Positions 1 to 8,288 of a stretch of DNA of 64,000 bases are shown piece after piece. A model generated the notes under the pieces. The model did no database searches and had not been told where the DNA came from. It was given only the letters and a program-made list of their open reading frames with translations. The translations under genes were made by a program, and so were the position numbers. Position 1 is the first letter of the stretch. Every line of letters begins with the position of its first letter. The stretch is taken from the NCBI GenBank assembly GCA_913053875.1, contig CAJXGN010000002.1, positions 186,001 through 250,000 of the forward strand. The letters are read 5' to 3'. Origin of the DNA: an uncultured Agromyces sp. (GTDB taxonomy: Bacteria > Actinomycetota > Actinomycetes > Actinomycetales > Microbacteriaceae).

Positions 1-165
1 TTCGGCGCCCACGCCACCCGCACCGAGCGCTACCTCGTGCCGTGGCGCGCCCGCGACACCGTGTTCGTGCTCGCGTTCTGGGCCGTCGCGATCGCCCTCT
101 ACTGGTGGGGCATCTCGTCGGGCGTCGGCGCCCTCACGACCAGCCGCACCGAGATCACCGCCTGA
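1..165 (+). CDS. ECF transporter T component (EcfT-like), C-terminal fragment
   Basis: The window opens inside this gene, so only the last 54 codons are present, ending RTEITA and TGA at 163-165. The fragment carries the arginine-rich linker RYLVPWRARDT and then one hydrophobic segment (VFVLAFWAVAIALYWW). This resembles the C-terminal end of the transmembrane coupling (T) subunit of energy-coupling factor importers. In these systems the T subunit joins the substrate-binding S subunit to two ABC-type ATPases. The call is supported by the S component encoded two genes downstream at 1157-1750. The ATPase genes, if linked, lie upstream of the window. Identification rests on a short fragment and on context. 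Confidence 0.55.
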   Translation, partial: FGAHATRTERYLVPWRARDTVFVLAFWAVAIALYWWGISSGVGALTTSRTEITA

Positions 166-206
166 CGGCGCCCGCCCCGCTCCCTCGACGTTCCCGGAAG
201 GATCCC

Positions 207-1109
207 ATGGCCGACACCCACAGCAAGCAGGTCAAGCCCGAGCGCACCGTGCCGCTGCGGCTCGAGGTGCTGCGCCGCACGCAGGTCAGCCCGCACATCG
301 CGCGCGTCACGCTCGGCGGCGGCGAGATCGACCGGTTCACCCACCGCGGCCGCGACCAGTGGTTCCGGCTGTTCCTGCCGCCCGTCGACGGCGTCGGCAT
401 GAAGCTGCCCGACCGCGACGGCTGGGGCGGCTACTTCCAGCTGCGCACGACCGCGCGCTCGCTGCGCCCCACCATGCGCAACTACACCGTGCGCGGCTAC
501 CGGGCCGCGACCCCCGACCGCGGCGCCGAGCTCGACGTCGACTTCGTGCTGCACGCGTCGCCCGAGACGGGCGAGGTCGAGGGCCTGGCCGCGACCTGGG
601 CGACCCGGTGCGCGCCCGGCGACGCGGTCGGCCTGCTCGACGAGGGCTACGGGTTCGATCCGGCGCCGGATGCCGCGTGGTTCCTGTTCGTCGCCGACGA
701 GACCGGGCTCCCCGCCGTCGCCGGTGCGTGCGCCGCGCTGCCGGCCGACGCACGCGGGCTCGTGTTCGTGGAGCTGCCGTCGGCCGACGACGCGCAGGAC
801 CTCCCCGTGCCCGACGGGGTCGAGGTGCACTGGCTGCCCCGCACCGACGGCGAGCGCATCGGCTCGCTCGCGTACGCCGCGGTGCTCGCGGCACGGATGC
901 CCGGCGACACCGCCGACCCCGGCCACCCCGCGCCCGTGCGCCACGCCTTCGCCGTGGGCGAGCAGGCGCTGGCCACCGGCATCCGCCGCCACCTCGTCGG
1001 CGAGCGCGGCTGGCCGAAGGAATCGATCGACTTCTGCGGCTACTGGCGCCTGCCGAAGGACGCGCCGGCGATCACCGGCGCCGAGGCGCCCGCACGCCGG
1101 GCCGCGTAG
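207..1109 (+). CDS. Siderophore-interacting protein (FAD-dependent ferric-siderophore reductase family)
   Basis: A 300-residue cytoplasmic flavoprotein of the SIP family, which typically uses NAD(P)H and FAD to reduce ferric-siderophore and so release iron after import. The flavin signature RNYTVR lies near residue 90, and the C-terminal GYWR motif typical of the family is at FCGYWRLPK. The ATG at 207 is preferred because GGAAGG sits just upstream at 195-200; the open frame extends further upstream without a ribosome site. It lies between an EcfT fragment and an ECF S component, all on the same strand with short gaps, so the three look like one operon. That context suggests an ECF importer for an iron chelate or another redox-released cargo. 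Substrate specificity cannot be read from the sequence. Confidence 0.85.
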   Translation: MADTHSKQVKPERTVPLRLEVLRRTQVSPHIARVTLGGGEIDRFTHRGRDQWFRLFLPPVDGVGMKLPDRDGWGGYFQLRTTARSLRPTMRNYTVRGYRAATPDRGAELDVDFVLHASPETGEVEGLAATWATRCAPGDAVGLLDEGYGFDPAPDAAWFLFVADETGLPAVAGACAALPADARGLVFVELPSADDAQDLPVPDGVEVHWLPRTDGERIGSLAYAAVLAARMPGDTADPGHPAPVRHAFAVGEQALATGIRRHLVGERGWPKESIDFCGYWRLPKDAPAITGAEAPARRAA

Positions 1110-1156
1110 CCCAGCGGCATCCGCTCGCATTCTCACCCCCCACCCCAGGAGACCCC

Positions 1157-1750
1157 ATGCGATTCACGACCCGACTGCTCATGACGTGCGCCGCGATCGG
1201 CGCGGCCGGCGGCCTGCTGCTCATCCCGGTGAACAACGCCGCGGCCGCACTCGCGAAGGTCGTGCCGCTCGCGTACGCCGCGGGCATCGGGCTGTACCTG
1301 CTGCCGTTCGTCATCGCCCTCGCGCTGCTGCGCCGCCCGGGCGTCGGCGTGCTCACGGCGCTCATCGCCGGGCTCGTGAACGTGCCCTTCACGCCGTACG
1401 GCTTCTCGGCGGTCGTCACGTGCCTCATGATCGGCGTGGCCCTCGAGATCCCGTTCCTGCTGAGCCTCTACCGCTACTGGAAGCCGTGGGTGTTCTACGT
1501 GGGCGCCGGTGCGTTCGCCGCGCTCTACTCGACCGTGTCGATGCGCAGCCTCGGCGTGATCGACTTCGCGCCGGCCGCGCAGGTCGCGTTCGTCGTGCTC
1601 CTCGTGCTGAGCGCCGTGGCGGGCACCTGGCTCGGCCGGTTCCTGGCCGCGCGCCTCGAGCGCACCGGCGTGGTGCGCGGGCTCGCACGGCCCGAGCCGG
1701 TGCGGCGGGCCGAGGCGGCGGAGACCGCGTCCGCCGACGCGACCGCCTGA
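1157..1750 (+). CDS. ECF transporter S (substrate-binding) component
   Basis: A 197-residue membrane protein with about five or six hydrophobic segments and a short charged, Ala-rich C-terminal tail, consistent with a small ECF S subunit. Conserved-looking features include the NNAAAALAKVV start of segment 1 and the FTPYGF turn. Overall it resembles the YkoE-like S components often annotated as hydroxymethylpyrimidine importers, but its linkage here to a siderophore-interacting protein argues for an iron-related cargo. AGGAG at 1147-1151 supports the ATG at 1157. It is the last gene of the operon and is followed by a strong hairpin at 1791-1825. The family call is moderately firm; the substrate is unknown. 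Confidence 0.7.
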   Translation: MRFTTRLLMTCAAIGAAGGLLLIPVNNAAAALAKVVPLAYAAGIGLYLLPFVIALALLRRPGVGVLTALIAGLVNVPFTPYGFSAVVTCLMIGVALEIPFLLSLYRYWKPWVFYVGAGAFAALYSTVSMRSLGVIDFAPAAQVAFVVLLVLSAVAGTWLGRFLAARLERTGVVRGLARPEPVRRAEAAETASADATA

Positions 1751-1790
1751 GCGCGACGGCCACCGACACCGAGACCCACGCCAGACGAAC

Positions 1791-1825
1791 GGAGCCGCCC
1801 ACCCCGACTCGGGGTGGGCGGCTCC
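1791..1825. terminator. Bidirectional hairpin terminator between convergent genes
   Basis: A perfect 15-bp stem (1791-1805 with 1811-1825) closes a 5-nt loop. It lies between the stop of the ECF S gene (plus) and the stop of the FKBP gene (minus) and can serve both directions. Confidence 0.85.
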
Positions 1826-1842
1826 GCTGCGTCGGGCCGGGG

Positions 1843-2796
1843 TCAGCCGGCCGCGGGTGCGGTGTCCTCGATGTCGATGAGGAAGACGAGGGTCTGGCCC
1901 GAGAGCTGCTGCCCCGCGCCCTCCTCGCCGTAGGCGTAGCGCGGCGGGATCGTGACGATCAGCTGGGTGCCGACCGTCTGGCCGACGAGCGCCGCACCGA
2001 AGCCCTCGATGACGCCGGCGGTGCTGAAGCTGATCGGGTCGCCGCCGTAGCTCTGGTCGAAGATCTCGCCGGTGTCCCAGTTGATGCCCTGGTACTGCAC
2101 GGTGACCGTGTCGCCCTCGCCGACCTCGGCGCCGTCGCCCTCCTCGAGCACCGCGATGAGCAGCTCGTCCGACGGCTCGGTGTCGGGAAGCGTCACGGTG
2201 GGCACGCCCGCGTCGTCGAACGACACGTCGGGCACGTCCTCGGTCCACTCCTGCGGCACGGCCGGCTCGATGCGATCGACCAGGTCGGTCACGATGACGA
2301 CGGTGTCGCCGCCCGCGATGCCGATGTCGGGGTTGCCCTCGTCGCCGAAGAGCTCGTCGCTCGGCGCGATGGTGACGGTGCGGGTGCCGACCGGCAGGCA
2401 GTCGATGCCGGCGAGGAACGCCGGGAAGATCGTCTCGTCGGCGACCGTCAGCGTCGCCTCCTGCGAGAACGCGAGCTCGCCGGTGCTGCCCGAGAAGACG
2501 GTGATCTGCGCGGTCACGGCGTCGCCGATCTCGGTCGCGTCGCCGTCACCCTCCTCGACGACGGTGCGCTGCAGCGCATCGGCGTCGAGCGGCACGTCGA
2601 ACTCGGCGGTCGGCTCCACGCCGAAGTCGCCCGAGACCTCGACCGAGTCGCTCTCGGCACCTGCGGCGACCTCGAGGCAGGCGCCCGCCTCGGTCGTGGC
2701 GTCGGGCTCGTCGGGCGTCGACGCGCAGCCGGCGAGCAGCAGTGCGGAGGCGGAGAGCAGTGCGATGGGCGCGGCACGGCGCAGGGTGCGATGCAT
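1843..2796 (-). CDS. FKBP-type peptidyl-prolyl cis-trans isomerase, lipoprotein
   Basis: A 317-residue exported foldase. The N-terminus is a lipoprotein signal: two arginines, a hydrophobic core, and a lipobox LLAGC with the lipidated Cys near residue 24. The C-terminal about 110 residues form a recognisable FKBP domain, with VTVQYQGINWDTGEIFDQSY, a VIEGFGAALVGQ segment, IPPRYAYGEEG and a closing LVFLIDI strand. The preceding region (GDAVTAQITVFSGSTGELAF and onward) looks like a second, degenerate FKBP domain, which makes a tandem arrangement. It probably assists folding of exported proteins on the outer face of the membrane. It is transcribed divergently from the methyltransferase at 2884 and convergently with the ECF operon. 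Confidence 0.9.
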   Translation of the reverse strand: MHRTLRRAAPIALLSASALLLAGCASTPDEPDATTEAGACLEVAAGAESDSVEVSGDFGVEPTAEFDVPLDADALQRTVVEEGDGDATEIGDAVTAQITVFSGSTGELAFSQEATLTVADETIFPAFLAGIDCLPVGTRTVTIAPSDELFGDEGNPDIGIAGGDTVVIVTDLVDRIEPAVPQEWTEDVPDVSFDDAGVPTVTLPDTEPSDELLIAVLEEGDGAEVGEGDTVTVQYQGINWDTGEIFDQSYGGDPISFSTAGVIEGFGAALVGQTVGTQLIVTIPPRYAYGEEGAGQQLSGQTLVFLIDIEDTAPAAG

Positions 2797-2883
2797 GGAG
2801 GTGCGTCTCGATTCGTCGTGGGTGTGCGTCCAGTCTGGCGGCTCCCGCTTTCAATTGCCTGAATCGGATGCCACTGGTTCACA

Positions 2884-3714
2884 ATGGGGCACATGGGGGA
2901 AGCGGCGACGACGCCCGCGTACGCCGAGTCATTCGCCGAGGCGGCGGCCGACTTCGGGGTGCTCGGGCCGCAATTGTGGGAACCGATCTCGACGGCGACG
3001 ATCATGCGCACGAGACCGATGCCGGGCGAGCGCGTGCTCGACGCGTGCTGCGGTGACGGCGCATCGGCCGTGCCTGCGGCCGAGCTCGTCGGCGAGGAGG
3101 GTCGCGTCGACGCGGTGGATGCCGCCCAGGCGATGATCGACCGACTCGTCACGCGCGCCGGGGGCGACCTGCCCCAGCTGCATCCGCACACCGCCGACGT
3201 GCTGGCGTGGGACGCCGACGGCTACGACCTCGTGCAGTGCGTGCTCGGCGTGTTCTTCTTCGACGACCCGCGTGCCGGGGCGGAGCACCTGATCTCGCTC
3301 GCACGTCCCGGTGGGCGCGTCGGATTCACGATCTGGGCGCCGGGCGCGATCGAGCCGCTCGCGGAGGCGTTGTTCGAGGCGCTCCTGCCGTTCCGGCCCG
3401 AGCTGGAGGACCTCGACCTCGACGACATGTCGCCGGTCATGCGGTCGGCGTCGACGCCCGGCGCGCTCGCGGTGTGGATGGGTGGCCTCGGACTGACGCA
3501 GGTGCGCGCCGACGCCGTGCCGCGCACCCTCGAGCTCACGCCCGAGCTCGCGTGGGGCTTCGCGCGCGGCACCGGCATGCGCGCGCTGTTCGGCGACCTC
3601 GGCGCGCGCAAGGTCGAGGAGGTGCGCACGGGGCTCCTCGCGACTATCGCCGAGCGCGAGATCGAGCGCATCGACGCGAGCACGCTGGTCGGGGTGGGCC
3701 GCCGCCCCGAGTAG
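2884..3714 (+). CDS. Class I SAM-dependent methyltransferase
   Basis: A 276-residue cytoplasmic enzyme with a Rossmann-type SAM site: motif I is VLDACCGDGAS near residue 53, followed by the acidic strand end VDAVDAAQ and the post-I region around AWDADGYDLV. The layout resembles UbiE/Methyltransf_11-type small-molecule methyltransferases, but the acceptor is not identifiable. Two in-frame ATGs (2884 and 2893) are possible starts and neither has a clear ribosome-binding site, so the first few residues are uncertain. The gene is divergent from the FKBP gene and its stop lies only 9 bases from the convergent sulfurtransferase. Confidence 0.75.
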   Translation: MGHMGEAATTPAYAESFAEAAADFGVLGPQLWEPISTATIMRTRPMPGERVLDACCGDGASAVPAAELVGEEGRVDAVDAAQAMIDRLVTRAGGDLPQLHPHTADVLAWDADGYDLVQCVLGVFFFDDPRAGAEHLISLARPGGRVGFTIWAPGAIEPLAEALFEALLPFRPELEDLDLDDMSPVMRSASTPGALAVWMGGLGLTQVRADAVPRTLELTPELAWGFARGTGMRALFGDLGARKVEEVRTGLLATIAEREIERIDASTLVGVGRRPE

Positions 3715-3723
3715 CGGCCCCGG

Positions 3724-4560
3724 CTACGCGCCGCCGGTCTCGATCGGGCGGCCGGGAGTGTTCGCCCACTGGCTCCACGAGCCGGGGTAGAGCGCCGCGT
3801 CGACGCCGGCGATCGCGAGGGCGGCGACGGCGTGCGCCGCGGTCACGCCCGACCCGCAGTACGCGGCGACGGGTCGCCCGTCCGCGACGCCGAGCGCGGC
3901 GTAGCGGTTGCGCAGCACGTCGGCGGGGAGGAACCGGTCGTCGGCGTCGAGGTTGCCGGCGGTGGGGGCGGATGCCGCGCCGGGGATGTGTCCCGCGACC
4001 GGATCGACCGGCTCGACCTCGCCGCGGTAGCGGGCGGCGGCACGTGCGTCCAGGAGCACGCCGCTCCGCGGCATCCGCTCGGCCCCGTCGATGTCGAGCA
4101 CGGGCAGGTGTCCGTAGCGGGCGGTCGCGTCGCCGAGCGTCGGCTGCACCTCGCCCGCCTCGAGCGGGAGGCCCGCCGAGCGCCACGCGCCGAGCCCGCC
4201 GTCGAGCAGTCGGACGTCGGCGACGCCCGCGTGGCGCAGCAGCCACCAGGCGCGCGCCGCCGACTGGTTGCCGAGGTCGTCGTAGGCCACGACCGCGTCG
4301 CCTGCGCGGATCCCCCAGCGGCGCATCGCCGCGGTGAACGCGGCTTCCTCGGGCAGCGGATGCCGGCCGTCGGACGGCTCGTGGTCGCGGCGCGCGAGCT
4401 CGGTCTCGAGGTCGACGAACACCGCACCCGGCACGTGCCCGGTTCGGTACGCGGGGCGCCCATCGGGCTCGGCGAGGCTCCAGCGCACGTCGAGCAGCAC
4501 CGGCGGCGTCGGCCCGGCCAGCGCATCGGCGAGCGCGTCGGCGGTGATCGTCACGTCCAT
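3724..4560 (-). CDS. Thiosulfate/3-mercaptopyruvate sulfurtransferase (two rhodanese domains)
   Basis: A 278-residue protein with two rhodanese domains in tandem. The N-terminal domain (VLLDVRWSLAEPDGRPAYRTGHVPGA region) lacks a catalytic Cys and is structural. The C-terminal domain has the active loop CGSGVTA with the catalytic Cys at residue 235. The loop CGSGV(T/S) is the form usual in mercaptopyruvate sulfurtransferases, whereas CRKGVT is typical of thiosulfate-preferring rhodaneses, so 3-mercaptopyruvate is the likelier donor. The length fits the SseA family. Likely roles are sulfur transfer or cyanide detoxification in the cytoplasm. The gene stands alone, divergent from the Mrp operon, with a palindromic repeat (4639-4700) between the two. 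Confidence 0.88.
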   Translation of the reverse strand: MDVTITADALADALAGPTPPVLLDVRWSLAEPDGRPAYRTGHVPGAVFVDLETELARRDHEPSDGRHPLPEEAAFTAAMRRWGIRAGDAVVAYDDLGNQSAARAWWLLRHAGVADVRLLDGGLGAWRSAGLPLEAGEVQPTLGDATARYGHLPVLDIDGAERMPRSGVLLDARAAARYRGEVEPVDPVAGHIPGAASAPTAGNLDADDRFLPADVLRNRYAALGVADGRPVAAYCGSGVTAAHAVAALAIAGVDAALYPGSWSQWANTPGRPIETGGA

Positions 4561-4638
4561 CCCCCCATGCTCGCACCCGCCCGTCCCGCGTCACATCGGG
4601 CACGTGCCGAGGTCGAGTCCGGCACGTGCCGATCACAC

Positions 4639-4700
4639 CGGCCCGTCGAAATCGGTTGGGCACGTCGAAGAACGCGTGCCGGCGCGATTTCGACGGGCCG
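4639..4700. repeat. 62-bp palindromic intergenic element, family I copy 1
   Basis: Perfect 16-bp inverted arms (4639-4654 and 4685-4700, outer sequence CGGCCCGTCGAAATCG) enclose 30 bp with a nested GGCACG/CGTGCC stem. The same outer 12 bp and the same total length of 62 bp recur at 60311-60372. It lies in the divergent gap between the sulfurtransferase and mrpA, upstream of the putative mrpA -10 box TAGGCT at 4721-4726. Confidence 0.85.
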
Positions 4701-4755
4701 AACGCGCAGCGAGCGCCCGGTAGGCTGGTCATCCGCGAATGGTGGGGGAGGCCGG

Positions 4756-7700
4756 ATGCTCGTCAGCCTCGGGCTCTTCGCGCTCGTGTCGCTGCTGACC
4801 CCGTTCGCCACCCGCCTCCTGGGGCGACGCGTCTTCCTGGTCATCGCGATCCTCCCGGCCGCCGTCTTCGCGTGGCTGTGCGCGCAGCTGCCGCTGGTGG
4901 TCGGCGGCAGCGAGGAGACCGGCGCGTCCGGCGAGCTCGTCGAGCAGTTCCGCTGGATCCCCCGCCTCGGCATCGAGCTCGGCTTCCGCCTCGACGCGCT
5001 CTCGCTGCTGCTCGCGCTCGTCGTCACGGGTGTCGGCGCCCTCGTGCTGCTCTACTGCGCCTGGTACTTCCGCGACGACGAGCCGTCGCTCGGGCGCTTC
5101 GCGTCACTGCTGCTGCTCTTCGCGGGCGTGATGTTCGGCCTCGTCACCGCCGACGACGTGTTCGCGCTCTTCATCTTCTGGGAGGCGACGAGCGTGCTCT
5201 CGTACCTCCTCATCGGCCACTACACGGGCCGCCGCGAGAGTCGCGGTGCGGCGCTGCAGGCGCTCACGGTCACGACGTTCGGCGGGCTCGTCATGCTCGT
5301 CGGGCTCGTGCTGCTCGCCGTCGCGGGCGAGACCACCTCGCTCGCGACGCTGCTCGCCACGCCGGTCACGGGCGCCGCCGCCGAGTGGGGCGTCGCGCTC
5401 GTGCTCGTCGGCGCGATCTCGAAGAGCGCGCTCGTGCCGTTCCACTTCTGGCTGCCGGCCGCGATGGCCGCCCCGACCCCGGTCAGCGCCTACCTGCACG
5501 CGGCAGCCATGGTGAAGGCGGGCGTCTACCTCGTGGCCCGCCTCGCGCCCGGGTACGCGGATCTGTCGGTGTGGCATCCGATCGTCATCGGCCTCGGCGT
5601 GCTCACCATGCTCGTCGGCGGCTGGCGCGCGCTGCGGCAGTACGACCTGAAGCTGCTGCTCGCGTACGGCACGGTCAGCCAGCTCGGCTTCATGATCGTG
5701 GTGGTCGGCTTCGGCACGCGGGATGCGGCGCTGGCCGGCGTGGCCCTGCTGCTCGCGCACGCGCTGTTCAAGTCGACGCTGTTCCTCGTGGTGGGCATCG
5801 TCGACCACGCGGCCGGCACCCGCGACTGGCGCGAGCTGTCGGGGGTGGGCAGGCGGATGCCGGTGCTCGCGACGTTCGCGGGCCTCGCGGCCGCATCGAT
5901 GGCCGGGCTGCCGCCGCTCATCGGGTTCGTGGCGAAGGAGGCCGTGTTCGAGGCGTTCCTCGAGGGCGTCGCGCACGGCGAGGCGTGGGCGTGGCTCGCG
6001 CTCGTCGGCGTGGTCGTCGGCTCGATCCTCACGGTCGCCTACACGGTGCGGTTCTTCTGGGGCGCGTTCTGGCGCCGCGACGGGAAGCCCGACACGCCCC
6101 TGCACGACGAGGGCGCGGGCATCCTCGTCTCCCCCGTCGTGCTGTCGACCGCCGGTGTCGTCGCCGCGTTCACGATCGCCGCGATCGAGCCGCTCCTCAC
6201 CGCCTACGCCGACGAGCTGCCCGGGCCGCAGGAGTACCACCTCGCGCTCTGGCACGGGTTCGGGCCGCCGCTGGCGATCTCCGCACTCGTCTTCGGCGTC
6301 GGCGCGCTGCTCGTGTGGCTGCGCCGCCCCGTCGCCCGGTTCCAGGCCGCGACGCCGGAGTGGTTCGACGCGTCGCGCGAATACCTCTCCATCGTGCGCG
6401 GCATCGACCGGTTCGCCGCATCCCTGACGATGTTCATCCAGCGCCGCGGGCTGCCCGGGTACGTCGCGGTGATCGTGCTCGTGCTCGTCGCCGGCCTCGG
6501 CACCGGCCTGCTGCTGAACGGCGCCTGGCCGGAAGAGGTGCGCGCGTGGGACTTCCCCGCGCAGCCGTTCATCGCGGCCGTCATGGCCGTCGCCGCGATC
6601 GCCGCGGCCGTCGCGAGCCATCGGGTCACCGCGATCCTGCTCGTCGGCGTCACCGGGTACGGCCTCGTGATGCTGTTCGGCATGTCCGGAGCGCCCGACC
6701 TCGCGCTCACCCAGGCGCTCGTCGAGTCGCTCACGCTCGTCGCGTTCGTGCTCGTGCTGCGCCGGCTTCCCAAGCAGATCGCACAGCACAACCCGCCGGT
6801 GCGCCGTCGCTTCCGCGCGATCATCGGCATCCTCGCCGGGGCGGTGATGGGCATCGTCGGCCTCGTCGCGCTCGGCGCGCGCATCCAGCCGTCGATCTCG
6901 GGCGGGCTGCCGGAGCTCGCCCTCGAGGCGCACGGCAAGAACATCGTGAACGTCATGCTCGTCGACATCCGCGCCTGGGACACGCTCGGCGAGATCTCGG
7001 TGCTCGTCGCCGTCGCGACCGGCGTCGCGAGCCTCATCTTCGTCAGCGGCCGTACGGGGGCGGCCCCGCGACTCGACTCGTCGGCCGGGCGCCGCGAGCG
7101 CGTGCAGCCGATCGTCGAGCAGTCGAACGTGCGCGACGACCGCGCCACGACCCGCCAGGCGTGGCTGCTCGCCGGCCGCACGCTCGGCCCGCGCAACCGC
7201 TCGATCCTCATCGAGGTGCTCGTGCGGCTGCTCTTCCACCCCGCGATCATCGTGTCGATCTACCTGCTCTTCACCGGCCACAACGCCCCCGGTGGCGGAT
7301 TCGCGGGGGGCCTGCTCGCGGGCCTCGCGCTCGTCGCGCGCTACCTCGCCGCGGGCCGGTACGAGCTCGGCGAGGCCGTGCCGGTCGACGCGGGCAAGCT
7401 GCTCGGGTTCGGCCTGCTGCTCGCCGCGGCCACCGCCACCGCTCCGCTGCTGTTCGGCTCGACCGTGTTCGCGTCGAGCTGGTTCGAGTGGCACGTGCCC
7501 GTGCTCGGCGAGATCTCGTTCGGCACCTCGACGTTCTTCGACATCGGCGTCTACCTCGTGGTGGTCGCGCTCGTGCTCGACATCCTGCGCTCGCTGGGCG
7601 CCGAGGTGGACCGCCACCGCGAGGAGGGCATCGACACCGCCGACGGCAACGACCCGGATGACGGGACCGACGGCGACGAGGCATCCGTCACCGCCGACGA

Positions 7701-7758
7701 CACGGCCGCCACCGGGCCCGTGGACGCCGCGATCACCCCCGGGGAGGCCCGCCCGTGA
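4756..7758 (+). CDS. mrpA: Mrp Na+/H+ antiporter subunit A with fused subunit B domain
   Basis: A 1000-residue polytopic protein, the large proton-pathway subunit of the Mrp multi-subunit Na+/H+ antiporter, related to complex I NuoL/NuoM. The conserved FWEATSVLSYLLIGHY helix, the KSALVPFHFWLPAAM helix with its buried lysine, and NVMLVDIRAWDTLGE near residue 730 are all present. From about residue 816 a second family begins: HPAIIVSIYLLFTGHNAPGG is the signature of the MrpB/MnhB subunit, so A and B are one polypeptide, as in many actinobacteria. The ATG at 4756 has GGGGGAG immediately upstream at 4744-4750. The upstream open frame reads through the intergenic repeat and is not credible. It is the first gene of a six-gene operon with four-base overlaps. 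Confidence 0.95.
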   Translation: MLVSLGLFALVSLLTPFATRLLGRRVFLVIAILPAAVFAWLCAQLPLVVGGSEETGASGELVEQFRWIPRLGIELGFRLDALSLLLALVVTGVGALVLLYCAWYFRDDEPSLGRFASLLLLFAGVMFGLVTADDVFALFIFWEATSVLSYLLIGHYTGRRESRGAALQALTVTTFGGLVMLVGLVLLAVAGETTSLATLLATPVTGAAAEWGVALVLVGAISKSALVPFHFWLPAAMAAPTPVSAYLHAAAMVKAGVYLVARLAPGYADLSVWHPIVIGLGVLTMLVGGWRALRQYDLKLLLAYGTVSQLGFMIVVVGFGTRDAALAGVALLLAHALFKSTLFLVVGIVDHAAGTRDWRELSGVGRRMPVLATFAGLAAASMAGLPPLIGFVAKEAVFEAFLEGVAHGEAWAWLALVGVVVGSILTVAYTVRFFWGAFWRRDGKPDTPLHDEGAGILVSPVVLSTAGVVAAFTIAAIEPLLTAYADELPGPQEYHLALWHGFGPPLAISALVFGVGALLVWLRRPVARFQAATPEWFDASREYLSIVRGIDRFAASLTMFIQRRGLPGYVAVIVLVLVAGLGTGLLLNGAWPEEVRAWDFPAQPFIAAVMAVAAIAAAVASHRVTAILLVGVTGYGLVMLFGMSGAPDLALTQALVESLTLVAFVLVLRRLPKQIAQHNPPVRRRFRAIIGILAGAVMGIVGLVALGARIQPSISGGLPELALEAHGKNIVNVMLVDIRAWDTLGEISVLVAVATGVASLIFVSGRTGAAPRLDSSAGRRERVQPIVEQSNVRDDRATTRQAWLLAGRTLGPRNRSILIEVLVRLLFHPAIIVSIYLLFTGHNAPGGGFAGGLLAGLALVARYLAAGRYELGEAVPVDAGKLLGFGLLLAAATATAPLLFGSTVFASSWFEWHVPVLGEISFGTSTFFDIGVYLVVVALVLDILRSLGAEVDRHREEGIDTADGNDPDDGTDGDEASVTADDTAATGPVDAAITPGEARP

Positions 7759-8288
7759 CCGGCTCGCTCACCCTCGTCGCGCTCGTCGCCGTCATGTTCG
7801 GCGCCGGCATCTACGTGATGCTCGAGCGCAGCCTCACGCGCGTGCTCATCGGGTTCCTGCTCGTCGGCAACGCGGTGAACCTGCTCATCTACGTGATGTC
7901 GGGCGCACCCGGCCTCGCCCCGGTGCTGTACGACGGCGTCGACCCCGACGAGATCAGCGACCCGCTGCCGCAGGTGTTCATGCTCACCGCGATCGTGATC
8001 AACCTCGGCATCACCGCGTTCATGCTCGCCCTCATCTACCGGTCGTGGTGGCTCGCCCGGCTCGGCGACCGCGGCGACCTGGTCGACGACGACCGCGACG
8101 AGCGCGAGTCGGGCGAGGGCGCGGCGGACGTCGCGCGCAGCTCGCGACTCGACGACACGGCGATCCTCGACATCCTCGAGCAGAGCGACGAGGAGTACGA
8201 GGAGCGCGGCTCCGAGGCATCCGCTCGCACCGGCCGCGACGGGGCCGACCCCGCCGACCGCGCCGACCGGGGAGGTGACCGCCGATGA
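7755..8288 (+). CDS. mrpC: Mrp Na+/H+ antiporter subunit C
   Basis: A 177-residue protein with three membrane segments, homologous to NuoK, followed by a long charged cytoplasmic tail. The motif RVLIGFLLVGNAVNLLIYV is typical of MrpC, as is the ITAFMLALIYR end of helix 3. Its tail (from about residue 105) is Asp/Glu/Arg-rich and longer than usual for the family. The GTG start at 7755 overlaps the mrpA stop by four bases, implying translational coupling. It forms part of the membrane arm of the Mrp complex. Confidence 0.93.
   Translation: MTGSLTLVALVAVMFGAGIYVMLERSLTRVLIGFLLVGNAVNLLIYVMSGAPGLAPVLYDGVDPDEISDPLPQVFMLTAIVINLGITAFMLALIYRSWWLARLGDRGDLVDDDRDERESGEGAADVARSSRLDDTAILDILEQSDEEYEERGSEASARTGRDGADPADRADRGGDRR

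Noticed and set aside
5104-7617. An 837-codon open frame on the minus strand opposite mrpA
   Set aside because: Its product is a low-complexity Arg/Glu/His-rich string with no motif, while the plus strand encodes intact MrpA/B. It is a composition artefact.
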